DNA of 64,000 nucleotides, taken from the NCBI RefSeq assembly GCF_945859685.1, contig NC_079148.1, forward strand, positions 24,129,946 to 24,193,945. Reading direction: 5' to 3'. The stretch is from Eupeodes corollae (lineage: Eukaryota; Arthropoda; Insecta; Diptera; Syrphidae). The notes beneath the pieces are model-generated. The model had not been told where the DNA came from, did no database searches, and saw nothing but the letters and a program-made list of their open reading frames with translations. Position 1 is the stretch's first letter. Every line of letters begins with the position of its first letter. Below, in pieces: positions 34,231 to 47,500 of this stretch. The translations under genes were made by a program, and so were the position numbers.

Positions 34231-35299
34231 AAGAATTAATTTAAAAAAAAAAATGATTCTTCCGAAAAGTACTTATTTTAGCAATATTAATTTATTATAT
34301 TTCGATGTCAAAGTTGTTTGACTAGCAAATATGATATAAAAGGTTTAAGGTTTTACTTATTTTTTGTTTGTTAATAATAATCATTTCCCTCAGGGCTATG
34401 CTATACATGTTGCTAAAGTAAAATATAAAAACAATTCTAAACAATTTGTGTAATAAAATATCATACTGTTCAAGTTCATACCTTTTGATGAGAGCAAATA
34501 AAGGCTACGGCAGAATCACAAAAAACAATTTTTATTTGTTTTATTTACTTATTTTCAAGTATATTTATTTTTATGAATTAAAGACGGAATCACGGAATGC
34601 ACGGATATTGTTTACTTTTTTAAAAATTTTAATTCACACTTCACTCATCTGTCAAAAATCTGTTTAGCCGTGTTCGAAGTGATGTAGTTCTGAATTGTTC
34701 CGGTTTTTTTTGTTTTGGTTATGGATACCGTCGTTTGTTTTTTTTTCTTGAAAAATTACTTCTAACATACAAAAAATATTTAATAAAGTTTTTAACTCAA
34801 CAAATTGTCATTTTCATTCCAAAAGGGGTTGAAAATAATAATTTATTTGCAAAACTAGAACACCGTCCTATTGTAATTTTTTCTGGGATTTGTTCAGATA
34901 TTTCGTTCAGCTTGTATTTGCCTTTTCAATGAACGCTTCTTTTTTTCGAAATGTCACCTCTAATTCGAAGTGAAAATTCATTCGGGTGGAACTCACAATA
35001 GCTTTAAAAATTCCGGGGGAACAATAATTTTTCGGGTGAAATATTTTCCGGGTGAAACTCACAATAGGGGTGAATAAGTTAGGGACTGAAAAAATCTGTG
35101 TTATTTTTGTTAGTTTTGTTTATTATTTTTTTTTTTTGTTTATTTTATAAATATGTATACCTAATTTTATTAATTTATTTATATTATATTATATTTATCT
35201 TCTATTACTCAATGAAATAAAAAACTGGTCAACATTTTTCATTTGTTGGGTACTGTTCATTATTTTGTCTCGGAAAATATGGTCACCGTACTTTACAGT

Positions 35300-37082
35300 G
35301 AACTTAAGATCTTGATCTTTCTCAGGAATATTTGATTGGAGCAAAAGTGAAAAATATTGATTGAGAAATTCCCGATGGGAAAAAGGTTTTGGCCATGAGA
35401 TTTTCTGTGGTCTTCCTAATAAAATCGGCTTCCACGAGTTTGCCAGGGTTTCGGGTTTCCCCGATTTTTGTATCCAAACGGTCAAGATGATAGAAAGTTC
35501 ATTAATTTCATACATAATTCTCCGATATCTGAAATTTTCTTTTCCTGCTACACAAAAATTGTTTTTGGATTTAATTCACAATAGTTTTAAAATAAGTAAG
35601 ATATTAATAACAACTGTAATCGCTTGATTTTTTTTAAAGATTCCTTAAATTTTCTCTAAATTGTTGAAAAAGAATAGTCTTTATATTTGCGATTATTTAT
35701 AACCGATATATAACGATACATTTTGAAAAAGATGTATTCTTTACAAATTTTGTTGTTTTTATTCAAAATTGCTTATCAGCCTTTAAGTCCATCAAAAATT
35801 GGTGTACTAGCGTTTGGTCCCGGTATTCTCACTCGTACTTATTATCTCATTATCATGAGTAAACAAATGAGAAAACCATGTTAATACGCAACTTTTTCTT
35901 ATTTTCAATTCAGCTTTCAATACGTTTTTGACTCAAAAATTCAACCATGTTAAAATTCTTAACCATAAAAATAGAAAAAAAGGTTAGCAGATATTTAGGA
36001 TGATTTTTTTTAAGAAAGATAAGGGTTGAAACCAATGTAAATTGTTATGTTAGTATTTTTAGGGTTACATGGGTGAGTTTTGTTGGCGTTGAATATGATT
36101 GAATTGATATTAAATATTTATTTGATAGTTAATTTTTTAAGACGTTTTTTTATTTTTTGATTAGTAGATTATGTTAAAATTGTTAATTTGGTCTACACGA
36201 TATACTCACACTTCTTAGTCTATTCTTTTTTTTTTATTTGAGTCAAATTTTAGTAACATTAGTCAATTGTTTTTAAATCTATTTTACTTTCATCCATAAT
36301 TAATATGATTTCTTGATTTGAGTGACTGATTTGTTGTCTCTCTTAAACTTACGATTTCATTTTTTTAAAAGACGTGCCTTAACTTTTGGGAACTGCATCA
36401 ACACGATCGATATACATAACTAATATAAATTTTGAAATTTTAAAGCCCTTTTAAATTATTTGCTTACCCATTCCGTTGAATTTATATAAAATAAATTTAA
36501 AAAAACATTATCCACAAAATGATTTGTATTTTATTTTTGTCACCTAAGAACATTTAAGAAGAAGAGATGTTTTTGTTTCAGAAACACGGTCTTTTCAAGC
36601 AAGTTTATGAACAATGCTGCGATTAAACTTTGTTTATATAATGTAATTATATTTTTTTTTTAATTATTACAAAACTGTGATAACTACGGAACTGTTGGTT
36701 ACTTAATCACTAATGGTTCCTTAAACATTTCACGCCCGTAGAACGACGAATGCCCGAAACGTCTTTTGCAAATTTGTCTATTTGTTTAAAAAGTAAAATA
36801 AAAAAACAATTATATTTACAAACAATAAACTAATATAGAAAATGTACTTACCATTAACATTTAGATCTCCAAAAATTGTAGCACACATCTAGAATAACAA
36901 ATCAATCCTCGTTCTTGTTGTGTACGACTGGTAACACTATTTTTTTTTGTATAATATATATGTATATTATTTCTTCTGGTTAAGTTCACAGTTTATGCAT
37001 CTTACAAATAACTAATATTTAATTCTAAGTATTCACGGGAACACAACACTCAAGCATACGACACGACACAGGCGTTAAGATT
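35300..37082. other. Intergenic; 3' flank of the zinc-finger gene
   Basis: AT-rich sequence with no supported exon or element. The part next to 37083 is the 3' UTR of the minus-strand gene that ends there. Confidence 0.4.
37018..37023 (-). terminator. Candidate poly(A) signal ATTAAA
   Basis: ATTAAA on the minus strand about 60 nt after the stop codon at 37083-37085. This is a common variant hexamer. It is not proof of cleavage here. Confidence 0.3.
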
Positions 37083-38566
37083 TTACTTGTAACCACCATT
37101 TCCGGTGTTCCAGTTATAATTTGCTTGATCGGGAATTTGTTGCTGCATAAAATTTGCATTAAATGGAGCCAATTGTGGGGCCGTCATACCCGGTTGCATT
37201 GGACCAGAGTAATTAAAGTTAGGATACGCTACTTGGTTATTATAGCCTTGATAGTAATCTTGAGACTGTTGATTAGACATGTTTTGATATAACATTTGTT
37301 GCTGTTGCATTTGTTGTTGTTGTTGTTGCTGTTGTAGTTGTTGCTGTTGCTGTTGCAGTTGTTGCTGCTGTTGTTGATAGAAGGGCACTGAAACAGACGA
37401 TTGCGCACTTTGTTGAGGATTCCTTGAAGGTGGTGCAACAACATTGCGCTGCTCTACTTCTGAAGAACCTGCGGCGTCATCGTTTTTTGGATTGAATTTT
37501 CCACAACTTTGCTGCAACGAACCCATAAGGTTCGCAATGAGATTTTGAGTATCTGCTATGGAAACCCCAGCAAGGGCTTTCTTGAAGTCTGCTGTTGACT
37601 TATCTAATTGTTTTGATAGCACGGGTGGAGGTGGCGATTTTTCTATATGTACCTGTCGAAGGTTTGAGTGCTGCTGAGGTTTAGTTGCAGGTGGCGATGG
37701 TGCACGATTATTGGCTGGGGCGTGTCTTGATCGATCTTCAGAATTGCGGGTGATATTACTTGAAGCAGCCTTGAATACATCTTCGAAATTATAGTCATCA
37801 TCTTCGTCATCATCATCAATAAACTTCCGCACATTACTTCCGCGGCTCTCATCGTCATCGGTAAACTGATCTTTGCTTCTTGGTGGCGGGGAGTCGTCTG
37901 CTGCGCTTTTCTTCGATCTTGATGACTCTGAAAATTTATTTTCACTGCCAGCTGATACTGAGCCAGATGGCTCCTTCGCATCTGTATCTAAGTTAACATA
38001 TTTTCGGAGCTTCTCAACTCGCAACGGATCAGCGGTTTCAAGTTTTTTCAAATGCGCAATCAAGTGATGTTGTTCCTCAGTTGACAAATGCTTGAAGTTC
38101 TGCAACAAAGTCTGCAAATCGGAATCGGTTAGGCTTTCCAATGCATTGGCACTGCTCGAGACATTTGCTTCCTTTTCACTGGCTTCAACTTCCATTTCAA
38201 CTTCAGCTGCCATTGTAGCAACTTCCTGCTCAATTATCTCCTCAACCAATTCCGGACTTATTTTTGGAGCTATACCCAACTCAGTTAGTACGTTCTTCAT
38301 TTGAATTGGCTTTCCGTCGACTTTTTCTTTTTCTTTTGACAATTTTACCAAAAGTATAAAGAAATAAATAAGTTTATCCATATCGGTTGTCGAAACATCC
38401 TCTCGTCCTTGCATAACTAAAGCTGCTGCTAGTTTTGTTGAAACAATTTGTCTGTCAAATGGTAAATCTGCAATTGTTGGCTTAGAAGTTTTTGGAACTT
38501 TTGGTTTATCTTCGGCAAGTTTATTCTCATCGGTATTTTTTAAATCAGCAGAATTGTTTGATTTTC
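37083..38566 (-). CDS. Exon 3 of the zinc-finger gene
   Basis: Acceptor TTGTTATAG before GAAAATCAAAC; its first two bases complete the Gly codon split by intron 2, which supports the 15-kb splice. Content in order: PTIADLPFDRQIVSTKLAAA, KVDGKPIQMKNVLTELGIAP, acidic helices, LTDSDLQTLLQNFKHLSTEE, an Asp-rich stretch (DDDDEDDDYNFEDVF), Pro-rich linkers, then a Gln tract (coding CAG/CAA, about 37300-37380) and an Asn/Tyr/Gln-rich prion-like tail ending NTGNGGYK. Confidence 0.88.
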
Positions 38567-41500
38567 CTATAACAACACGAAAATAGTAAAATGGGGAAAA
38601 AATTAAATTGTTAGAAATGTATCTAGGATTTTGAGTTATATTAAAAATTTAATACATTTTTTTGAAAATAAAATAATTATTATTTATTTCTACATCCTAC
38701 CGTAAAAAACTTGCCTTCCGTTGTGAATGTTGTTAAGGACACTGGAAACATAAAATCAGCATTTTACACCTTAATATACTTTAAACAATGCACTTAAACA
38801 TACTACTAGGAATTTAAATTAAAATGTACTCGTATTTAACTGATCAAATACGAATCCTATGAGACTTTAATTGTCAATCGTTAGGCATTTGAAATAAACG
38901 CGAAAACGGTTTTATTTTTATGGAAGTGAGATTTTATAAAAAAAAAATGATTATAGTTGGAATTTATAAAAATATAAAGAACATATTAATTTGTTTGAAA
39001 ACCTCCTTTAATATTTACCATATTATATTTTAATATCTGGAATATCGAGATAATTTTTAAACTTACTCACTTGCTATGTGTACAATGTACATATGAGGAC
39101 AAGATATAATTGCATGACAGTGCTCTGTTTACACAATCAACTGTGGTAGTTTTGAACTATATTATTGTAGGTCCTCAAGGCACGTTTCTTGTTCACAGAT
39201 TTATCACAGGAGTTTTTTTCTGCGCAACTTTTTCACAAATTTCACATAACATAACTTCCGGCTATTCTTAAAATGTATTGTTAAAAAATAATACACATAA
39301 ACCGAAGGTTCGAAATTGTATTTTAGATTTTCTAAGGAGAAACAATGAGGTGTTTTAACGTGTCCTTTATTAAAAAAAATATATTATGGCTTGTTAAATT
39401 ATAGTAAACAATAAGATTGAAATATAATCATTTTTTCTTGATTAGCGGTTTCTCTTAAATACAATTATAAATCTTTGATATTTGTAAATTGACTACAAAT
39501 TGTAAAATCTTTATTATGTTGGATATATAATTTTGTATAATTTATGTGTATGTTTTAATAAAAATAATTTTTATTTTTATGTTTTAATAAAAATAATTTT
39601 AAGGCTATTGTGTCAGCAAAGACTCATCATTTTTCTAAATAAATGTCTTCATGTCTTAATTTTATTAGTTATGATCTTAAAAAAAAAGGATACTTTATTT
39701 TATTATACTGTTTTCAGCCTTTAGTCTTATAAAATATTATCAATACAGTTTTGTTAAATTATTTAACTATCTTAAATTATTTTGAATTAAGTTTTTATTT
39801 ATTTATTCATTCATCGGTTTTTATTTATTTACCGTTTACCATTTTTATTCAAAAAAATACCTTTACTAAAAACATACCAATAAAAATCCAGGAACTGCAA
39901 AAATTATCTATCACCAACTTTAAGCACAATTGATTCATTTAATGCCTCCTAGTTTTTAGAGCCTCACTTTAACAAACAAATAAATAAAGTTTACGTACTG
40001 AGAAGACCGAAACCGAAAAGTACATAAATCTTAATTTATTTTAAAAGCTTGCTTATTTTTGGATTTATTTTTAATATAAGATCAACAATAATTTTCAGAT
40101 CCTTAACATTACATAGTTTTTTTTGTTATCAATAATTTTGTGTCTTGAACATAACGAATACCGTCAGCTTAATGAGTCGAAGTGTTAAAGTGTTATTACC
40201 ACTTTAGATGATTTTTCAGGAATAAAAACAACTAAAAACTTTTTTGCTAAGTCCGAAAAAGTTCGATTGTGATTTGTAAAGGCAATTTTTTTAGTGTCGC
40301 ACTCTAATTAGTTTAACCCGTTAGATAAATAGTATAGAAAAATATCTTGGTGGGTAAAACTAAGCACATTGTTCTGAGTAGAAAAAGTTGGGTGAAACTT
40401 TCGGCTACCATAGACAAACTACGAGCATTACGAAAGGGAATGGAGGTTCGAAAGGAGGTGTTGGTGTACTTTGGTTTTTGGTGAGCATTCCTGCAGGCGC
40501 GAGAATTACGGTTGATTTGATTAAAGAGAGGTACAGTTATGTTCATAAAAATAGCAGTACTCTCCAAATAATACAAAAAGGCCTTCAATATCAACGTTAT
40601 AAAATATTTCATTTAACTTCTTATAACAAACAAAAATATTTAATTCATAATAACAGAAAATAAGTATTATCGATTTTTTAGCGTTAGCTTTGTCACAGTA
40701 AAAACCATTTTTAAAATATATGGCTGTTCATAAAAATAGCAGCGCCTGACAAAGTACTGGATCTATTACGTAAGAAGTAAGAAAAACTGTAATAAGTTAT
40801 ATGAAAGGATACAAATAATGTTAGCTTGCAATTAGTACTTTGTTACATAACCATTGTTTTTTATGACTGCTTCGTTTCTACGTGGCATCGAGTCCACTAA
40901 AACCTGACACCTCACGACTGGTATTGCGTTTCACGAATCAAGCACTGCTTCCCACGAATTTTTCGAACTCTTGGGTTTTACTTTATGAACTGCGTTCTTA
41001 ACATCTCCACAAATTTTCGATGAGGTTAAGGTCGGGGGAATTGAGCGGGCCACTCCATAACGGATAACTTCTTCTGCGCAAACCATGATTTTGACTTTTT
41101 TGACGTATGCTTTGGGTCATAATCTTGTTGGTATACCCAAACCAACGGCATTTCCTCTTCAGCATAGGGTAACATAACCTCCTCGAGAATTTTTACATAG
41201 TAGGTTGCATCCCTTATACCCCCGGTAGGATAAATAGGCCCGACCCCGTAATATGAAAAGCAAGCTGTTTTTATAGTATACCGTGGATCGATTGCTGCAT
41301 TTTAGCGTCTTTTCACATATTCCCGACGACCCTCGGACCCAAAAAGGACGATTTTGCTTTCATCGCTCCACAGATCATTCGTCCAATTCTCTTTTGTCTA
41401 ATCACTATGCGCTTTAACAAACTCCATTCATTCTCTCGGCCACATGCCGTTTCGTCAAAAACGATACCTTGCGTGGTCTTTGGGCTGGTAACTTCGCTTA

Positions 41501-44500
41501 TAAAACACGTCTTCGTATTGTGACAGCGTTAACAGACATTTGAAGTCCATTTCTTATTTTCCTAGAGCCTATGGAAGGGTTCTGTTTTGCTAACTGAACA
41601 ATTTTTCTGTCAGTTCTTTCAGTAGTCATCCTTTTCGGGCCTATCGTTTTGGGTTTATTTTGCCATTTTAAAGCGTTACTGACCATTTTTAGTGAGCTGC
41701 CTTGTCTTGAATATTTTTTTAGGTTTTTCCCTCCAAACGCAGTTTTCTAATAAGTTTTCGAATTTTTTGGTGCAATGTCGTGACCGTCCCATTGTTTATT
41801 TTTGAGCTAATATTTATTAATTTTTTATATGCTAGATGTTACAAATACTTAAAACTTTAAATATTAAAATATTGATTTACCGAAAAATTAAAAACAAAAA
41901 ATTTACACTTTTTAATTATAAAATCAAAAGCAGTGCTATTTTTATGAACACTCTATATCCAGAGAGTTTGAAATAATGTGTGTTCACCGTGAAAAGTAGA
42001 GTATAACTTCAAGCTAAAAGTCTCTAATATGAAAACGAAAGACCGTTAGATGCAAGTAGCATTATAATTTTTTTGTAAGAATATCCGTTATTTAAATAAT
42101 TGGCAATCTAATAAAATGTGACCAGCACTGCTATTTTTATGAACACAACTGTATATAATTCTGCTAATTCAGTAGAGCATAATCCACTAACATAACGGTA
42201 AAAAAAGCTAAGACATGAGATATTACAACAATGTTCAAGCGAGACATAGCTAAGGTAACGATTCTATAACCTCTAATAGTTTTGAACGCTCATGTTGATG
42301 CACAACTCAAAAGCACCAAGAGTTACCATTACATGCATTTAAAATAAAACGGTATGGTGTGGTTTATGTGTTGATGGAATCATTGGTTCATATTTTTTTT
42401 ATGGTTTTAAATAAGAAGGCGTAAAACAATGGACATGTTGTGAAATCCTTTTAGTGAGCACTTAATTTCACATTTTGCAACGGGAAACTAATTCCCTAGA
42501 TCGTGCGATGTCACACCGTTCAATAAATTATCTGTGGATATGTAAAGCCTCAGGTCTACAGGAATAAATCAGCTAAGATTGACGCTATTTTTACTCGTGT
42601 TGTTCGCTATACACAAGTCGCAATTCTCGAACTAGTTGGCCAAAATTGGCCTATCTGAATTATTGTAAGTTTAATATTCATTATAAATTAAACTACGACA
42701 ATGAATCAATCTTTAGTAACCCAATCAGAGGTTCCTTCCTTGCATCGCCTAAGAAAACCAAACACATTGCGGTATTTTTCACATTTTTCTATTACAAAAG
42801 ATGTACTTTAGAGTTGCTCAGTTCCCTTGATGCAACACCTCTTTTATTTATTTGTTTTATTTTTTTATTGATCAATTTCAATGCTTAGTTACTGTTAGAT
42901 ACAATACCAATAAGGTAGTTACAAGCTTATAAATGAGAATCACAATGTAATTATTATTAAATGACATTTCAATTATTTATATTATGAACTTTATATTTAA
43001 GAACTTTCTATACGGTCTATGTAAGTATGTAATATAAGTTTAAATCGAAAAGTAATTTAATAAAGCGTGGAAGGGAGTTTCAGAGGCGAACTGAATTTAC
43101 AAAAAATTGACGCTCAGATGTTAAGCATGTATAGCGAGAGTGAACTAGTTTACGAGTCCTGTTAGAGGTGGGGAAACATATTCTGTCAAAACAATATTGT
43201 GTTTGTTGTGTGAGCAATATATCGGAGATGAGGATTAAACAACGAAGTTTTACATAATTTTCCAAGGGCATATTTGGTAACAGGGAAGAATAGTTAGATA
43301 TTCTGTCATACCTACGTAAACCAAAAGCATAGCGAACGATATTATTAAAAGCAATATTAAGTTTGCGTTTGCTATCATATCTACAGTTGCAATATAATTT
43401 ACATCCATAATTCAAAATAAATATAAGCAAGGTCTTCGCTAGCAGCATTCGTGTTTTTACTGCCGTAAATTACTGGGTTACCCAAAGTGTACGTAAAGCA
43501 CCATACATTTTGCCGACAAGTCCGTTTATGTGATCGTCTTAAGTCAAAAATCGATTAAATGTAACGTCAAGGTTCTTTGCAGTCTGTACGTATTCGATTG
43601 GATCATTACTTAAAATAATTTGAGGAAAGTAAACAAAATCTAAGTTCTTTCTTGAGATAACTAAGCATTTTTAGATTTCTTCGGATTCAAAAAAGACCAT
43701 TGAAATGGGACCAATTTAAAATTTTCTCAAGGTCCTACTTGACATTGGAGACTCTATTGTCAATAAATCCGCGAGGGCAGCTTAAATATAGTTGGACGTC
43801 ATCGGCATACAAGTGACATGAACTTTTATCGATCAAAGATGGTAGTCCATTTACATACGCTGAGAATAGTAAAGGACCCAGTATCGATCCTTGAGGAACG
43901 CCAGATAACGTTGGTAGAAAATTGGACAAACTGTCACCAGCTTGGACTGCTTGTTTAAATATGAATATATGAGCTTTGCGGCTCCTGTTGAAAAATTAAA
44001 CTGCTGCATAAGCTTGTTACAAAGTATGACATTATTAACTGTGTCAAATGTCTTGGAGAAATCAAGTAAAACCAAAAAAGTTACATCATCCCTATCCAAC
44101 GATTGCCTAATGTCTTCAGTTACGTTCAAAAGCGCAGTTATACAATTGTGCTTTTTTCGGAAACCAGATTGTTGCGAGGTAAGCATGAAGTAAGTCGTAA
44201 GAAAAGCGTTAATTTGTTTCTGCAAAATTTTCTCAAAAACTTTAGATAAATAAGAAAGAATTGAGATAGGACTGAATTCGGTATTTTTAGCATTTTTAGG
44301 GAGTGGCAAGATTTTTGCCACTTTCCAAATGTCAGGATAAACTCCAGACATTAAAATGGAGTTAAATGTAAACGTGAGGTAGGCAGCAAAAATGACAGAA
44401 TCATTTTTATAAATTTTAGATCAATTCCGTCCACACCAATAGCATTAGACTTGATTGAGAGTAAGCTTTTTACAACATCAGTAGAATCTACTGTTCAAAA

Positions 44501-47500
44501 ACCGAAATCAGGATGATCTGAGTCTTCCGCAAACGAGACACCCCCAGATGTTATTGGCAAAGGCGAAGGTGACGGTCATGAGGCAAATGCTTCGTTAAGT
44601 GTGTTTGCATCAAGATCTACAGCAGACGCATTTCTCGAATTTCCAATGCCAACGTTTCGCAAGTTTCTCCATAGTTGTCGCCCATTCAGTGAAGCATTTA
44701 GATGCTTAGAGAAAATTTGAGATTTAGCTGCACGAATTTCCGCAATTACTATGTTCCGAAGAGAACAAAATGTGAGTCGTAACTCGGGCAATTGATACCG
44801 CTTCCAATTATTAAATGCATGATCCCGTTTTTGCATTAACGATATTATATTATTTGTAAACCAGGGCTTATTATTTTGTTTTCAGGGGTATATGAGTGTC
44901 GTAAAGAAGATTTATCTTGTTCGTTAAGAATTGAACTTGTTCATTGGAAGAAGGCATGTAGAAAATGTTATCTCAATTGATGACTCTTGTATCTTCCTCC
45001 AAGTGCACACCATTAATATTCTTAAAATCACGATATGAAATCTGTTTGACGGCATATTTAAGATTAAAATGTATTGTCAAAAATATTAAGTCATGCCTTG
45101 AAAAGGGCGGGGCGGAGAGTTGATCATACAAAACCACATCCCTAATTTCACCAAAAATAAGTCAAGCAGTGTTGCGCCCCCGTCAAAGAAGTGAGTCGAA
45201 ATCACCGTATTAACTGGGCTAATATTGAGTTAACGCATGTTATTAATTATCCGATAGGCAAAGGCAGCTACATTTCGCTTAAACAACAAGAAGTTGTGTT
45301 AAGTTTTCGACTAGTTAAATTCTAGACGATTTTTTATTGTACTCCCCATTAATCAATGCTAAGAAAGTTGGCGCTTATAAGCTCAGGGGTTAAAGGTGAT
45401 GAGCGTTCCTGAAAATACGAGGTTTTACAGCAAAATCGTTTGAGGGAGGGGAGGAGGGAAATACAACTGGCTATTTTGATATAAAATTGTTTATAATAAA
45501 AAATCTTTGGTTAAAAGAAGGAAATGATTTTTTACTATGCCTTAATTTCCCTATATTTTTATTTATCCTTTTATTACACTACTTTACATAATTCAGAAAA
45601 AGGCATCTTTTTCACAACAATTTTTAATTGTTACTATTTTTAAGGAAAACATTATCCCTATTTTCACCTTTTCTTTTTTCCTCTTTCATACACACAATTA
45701 AAATTACCAACAAAACAAATGTGGGAAGACAATGATTACCTACATAAATCTTTCGATGGGAAAATTATTAAATTTTTCAACCAATCTCAATTTTTTTACC
45801 CACAATTGTAAAACAAGAAAAGAAAAACAAAAAGAAGTATTAATGTCATCAGTCGTGCAAATGTTAGTGCTATACGTTTTCATATGTTGTACAAGAGCTT
45901 CAAGTAGGCTCAAGGTTGTTGTTTAAGTCCCGCCATCGTCATATCATCGTCGTCGTTGTCGATGGTATTCATGTTTTTCGTATACATCTGGTAAATATAC
46001 TCAACTCATGTATGGATGGTGTAGTATATCAGGTAAAGCGTGAAAATGAACTCTGTAGGCTGTGAAGGTTGGCCAGACTACCACAAAAATTGGAATCACT
46101 TACAATATGTGTATAAAAGAAGAAAATCTTTCAAATGACAACCTCAGATTTTGTATTGTTGATATATTAAATACAAAAACCAAACAATTGCATTATTGCT
46201 GTAACAAGTCTTATAATATAATTGAAGTTAGTAAGCCAAGCCAAAGTAAACCAAACCCATATTACTTCAGTTTGTCAACGAAAAAAAAATTATATATTTA
46301 TTTTGTCACTTCCCTCCAATCGACTTGGCGATCTTACCACGAAGCAATTAGTGCTTAGGGATATTACAAAAGAAGGCAAAACAAACTTTGGAAAACGTCA
46401 CTGACACAGCTCAATAATTTTAACCATCAAGCCATCAAATTATTAAAACCAAACCTCCCAAAGTATAAACAAAAATAAATGTTATAAACATAGAAATGCG
46501 ATCGGTTTTGCATATCAAACAAGCTTAGTAGCAACACGTCTAAATGTTAATTGACTCTACTCCGGCCTGGCCTGGCCGCATAGCATAGTCTATTGCCCTT
46601 TTTCTTGCACGCGAATATACTTCCAGTTAAGCAGACAAAAAACAAAAACAACATAAACGAAAAAGTAAACTCATCTTTTGACATTGAATAGGTAGAGAAA
46701 TACAAAGATAGTTTTTCTGTTGTTGTTTTTGTTTTTTGTTGGAGTTTTAATTTAACCATTGTTGACCTTGGAAATGTGGTATTTACTGTTGACTCTACGG
46801 ACAAACGAAAAGGTAAGAAACATTATAAACACACAGTCGTTAACAGGCATCGCTAGTGCATAGTTCGGTAAACTTCAAAAATATAATCTTAAAAGAAAAG
46901 AAACAAACTCAAAACGAGTTTCAATACGAATAAATATTGTGCTGATATGTCCAGGAAACGAAAGTGGTATGATTCAACGGGATTCTCTGGAAATGATATT
47001 GATGAAAAGATTAATCCCAGTGCAAGTAGTAGTGGAGCATTGAAACAAAGCCCTAATGACATCATGTCCACGAGAACTATGATGTTCTTTCGTCAATTTG
47101 AAATTGCTGCAGCACCTTCCCATAGAGAGAATTACATTCACGATGAAAATAATAATGTTGGTGATTCGGATGGAGGGTGAAAAAAAACCCGAGAGAAGAT
47201 AAAGTGAATTAAATGTAAACAACAAAAATACACAACAAAGAACTGTTCAAATTAATATTTAAGTGCACAACGAGGAGATGGATGGATGGATGATGAGCAA
47301 AGTATCCAGTAGTGTAGTTTTTCTTTTGTTTAAATTTACTTTAACCAGATGTCATGAAAACTGGTTTGCCAATTATGGAAATACGATTTGTGGATAAATT
47401 TAATTTATTATTAAAATTATAATTACTAAATGTATTAAGTTAAATATATATAAACATTGAAGAAACATCAAAATATGCTAAGATTTGTTTTGTTTTTTTA

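Larger units (their letters stand above)
32498..35290. mobile_element. Transposon with 12-bp inverted ends and 8-bp target duplication (hAT-like)
   Basis: Ends TACGGTGACCAT (32498-32509) and ATGGTCACCGTA (35279-35290) are a perfect inverted repeat. CTTTACAG stands directly outside on both sides (32490-32497 and 35291-35298). An 8-bp duplication fits hAT elements. Subterminal sequence is also related (TTCATTATTT near both ends). I find no transposase, so it is either a large non-autonomous copy or one filled by later insertions: a TTAA-type MITE, a TA-type MITE and a SINE fragment lie inside. Confidence 0.75.

Noticed and set aside
35195..35515. 106-residue minus-strand frame
   Set aside because: Crosses the end of the 2.8-kb transposon and its target duplication, so it cannot be an old gene; no domain recognised.
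37300..37380. CAG/CAA tract as a microsatellite locus
   Set aside because: It is in frame and codes the Gln tract of the zinc-finger protein, so it is listed within exon 3.
38092..38304. Plus-strand frame opposite exon 3
   Set aside because: Antisense shadow of the zinc-finger gene's coding exon.
45732..45926. 64-residue plus-strand frame with a hydrophobic stretch
   Set aside because: Looks like chance in AT-rich intron sequence; no conserved feature to support a secreted peptide.
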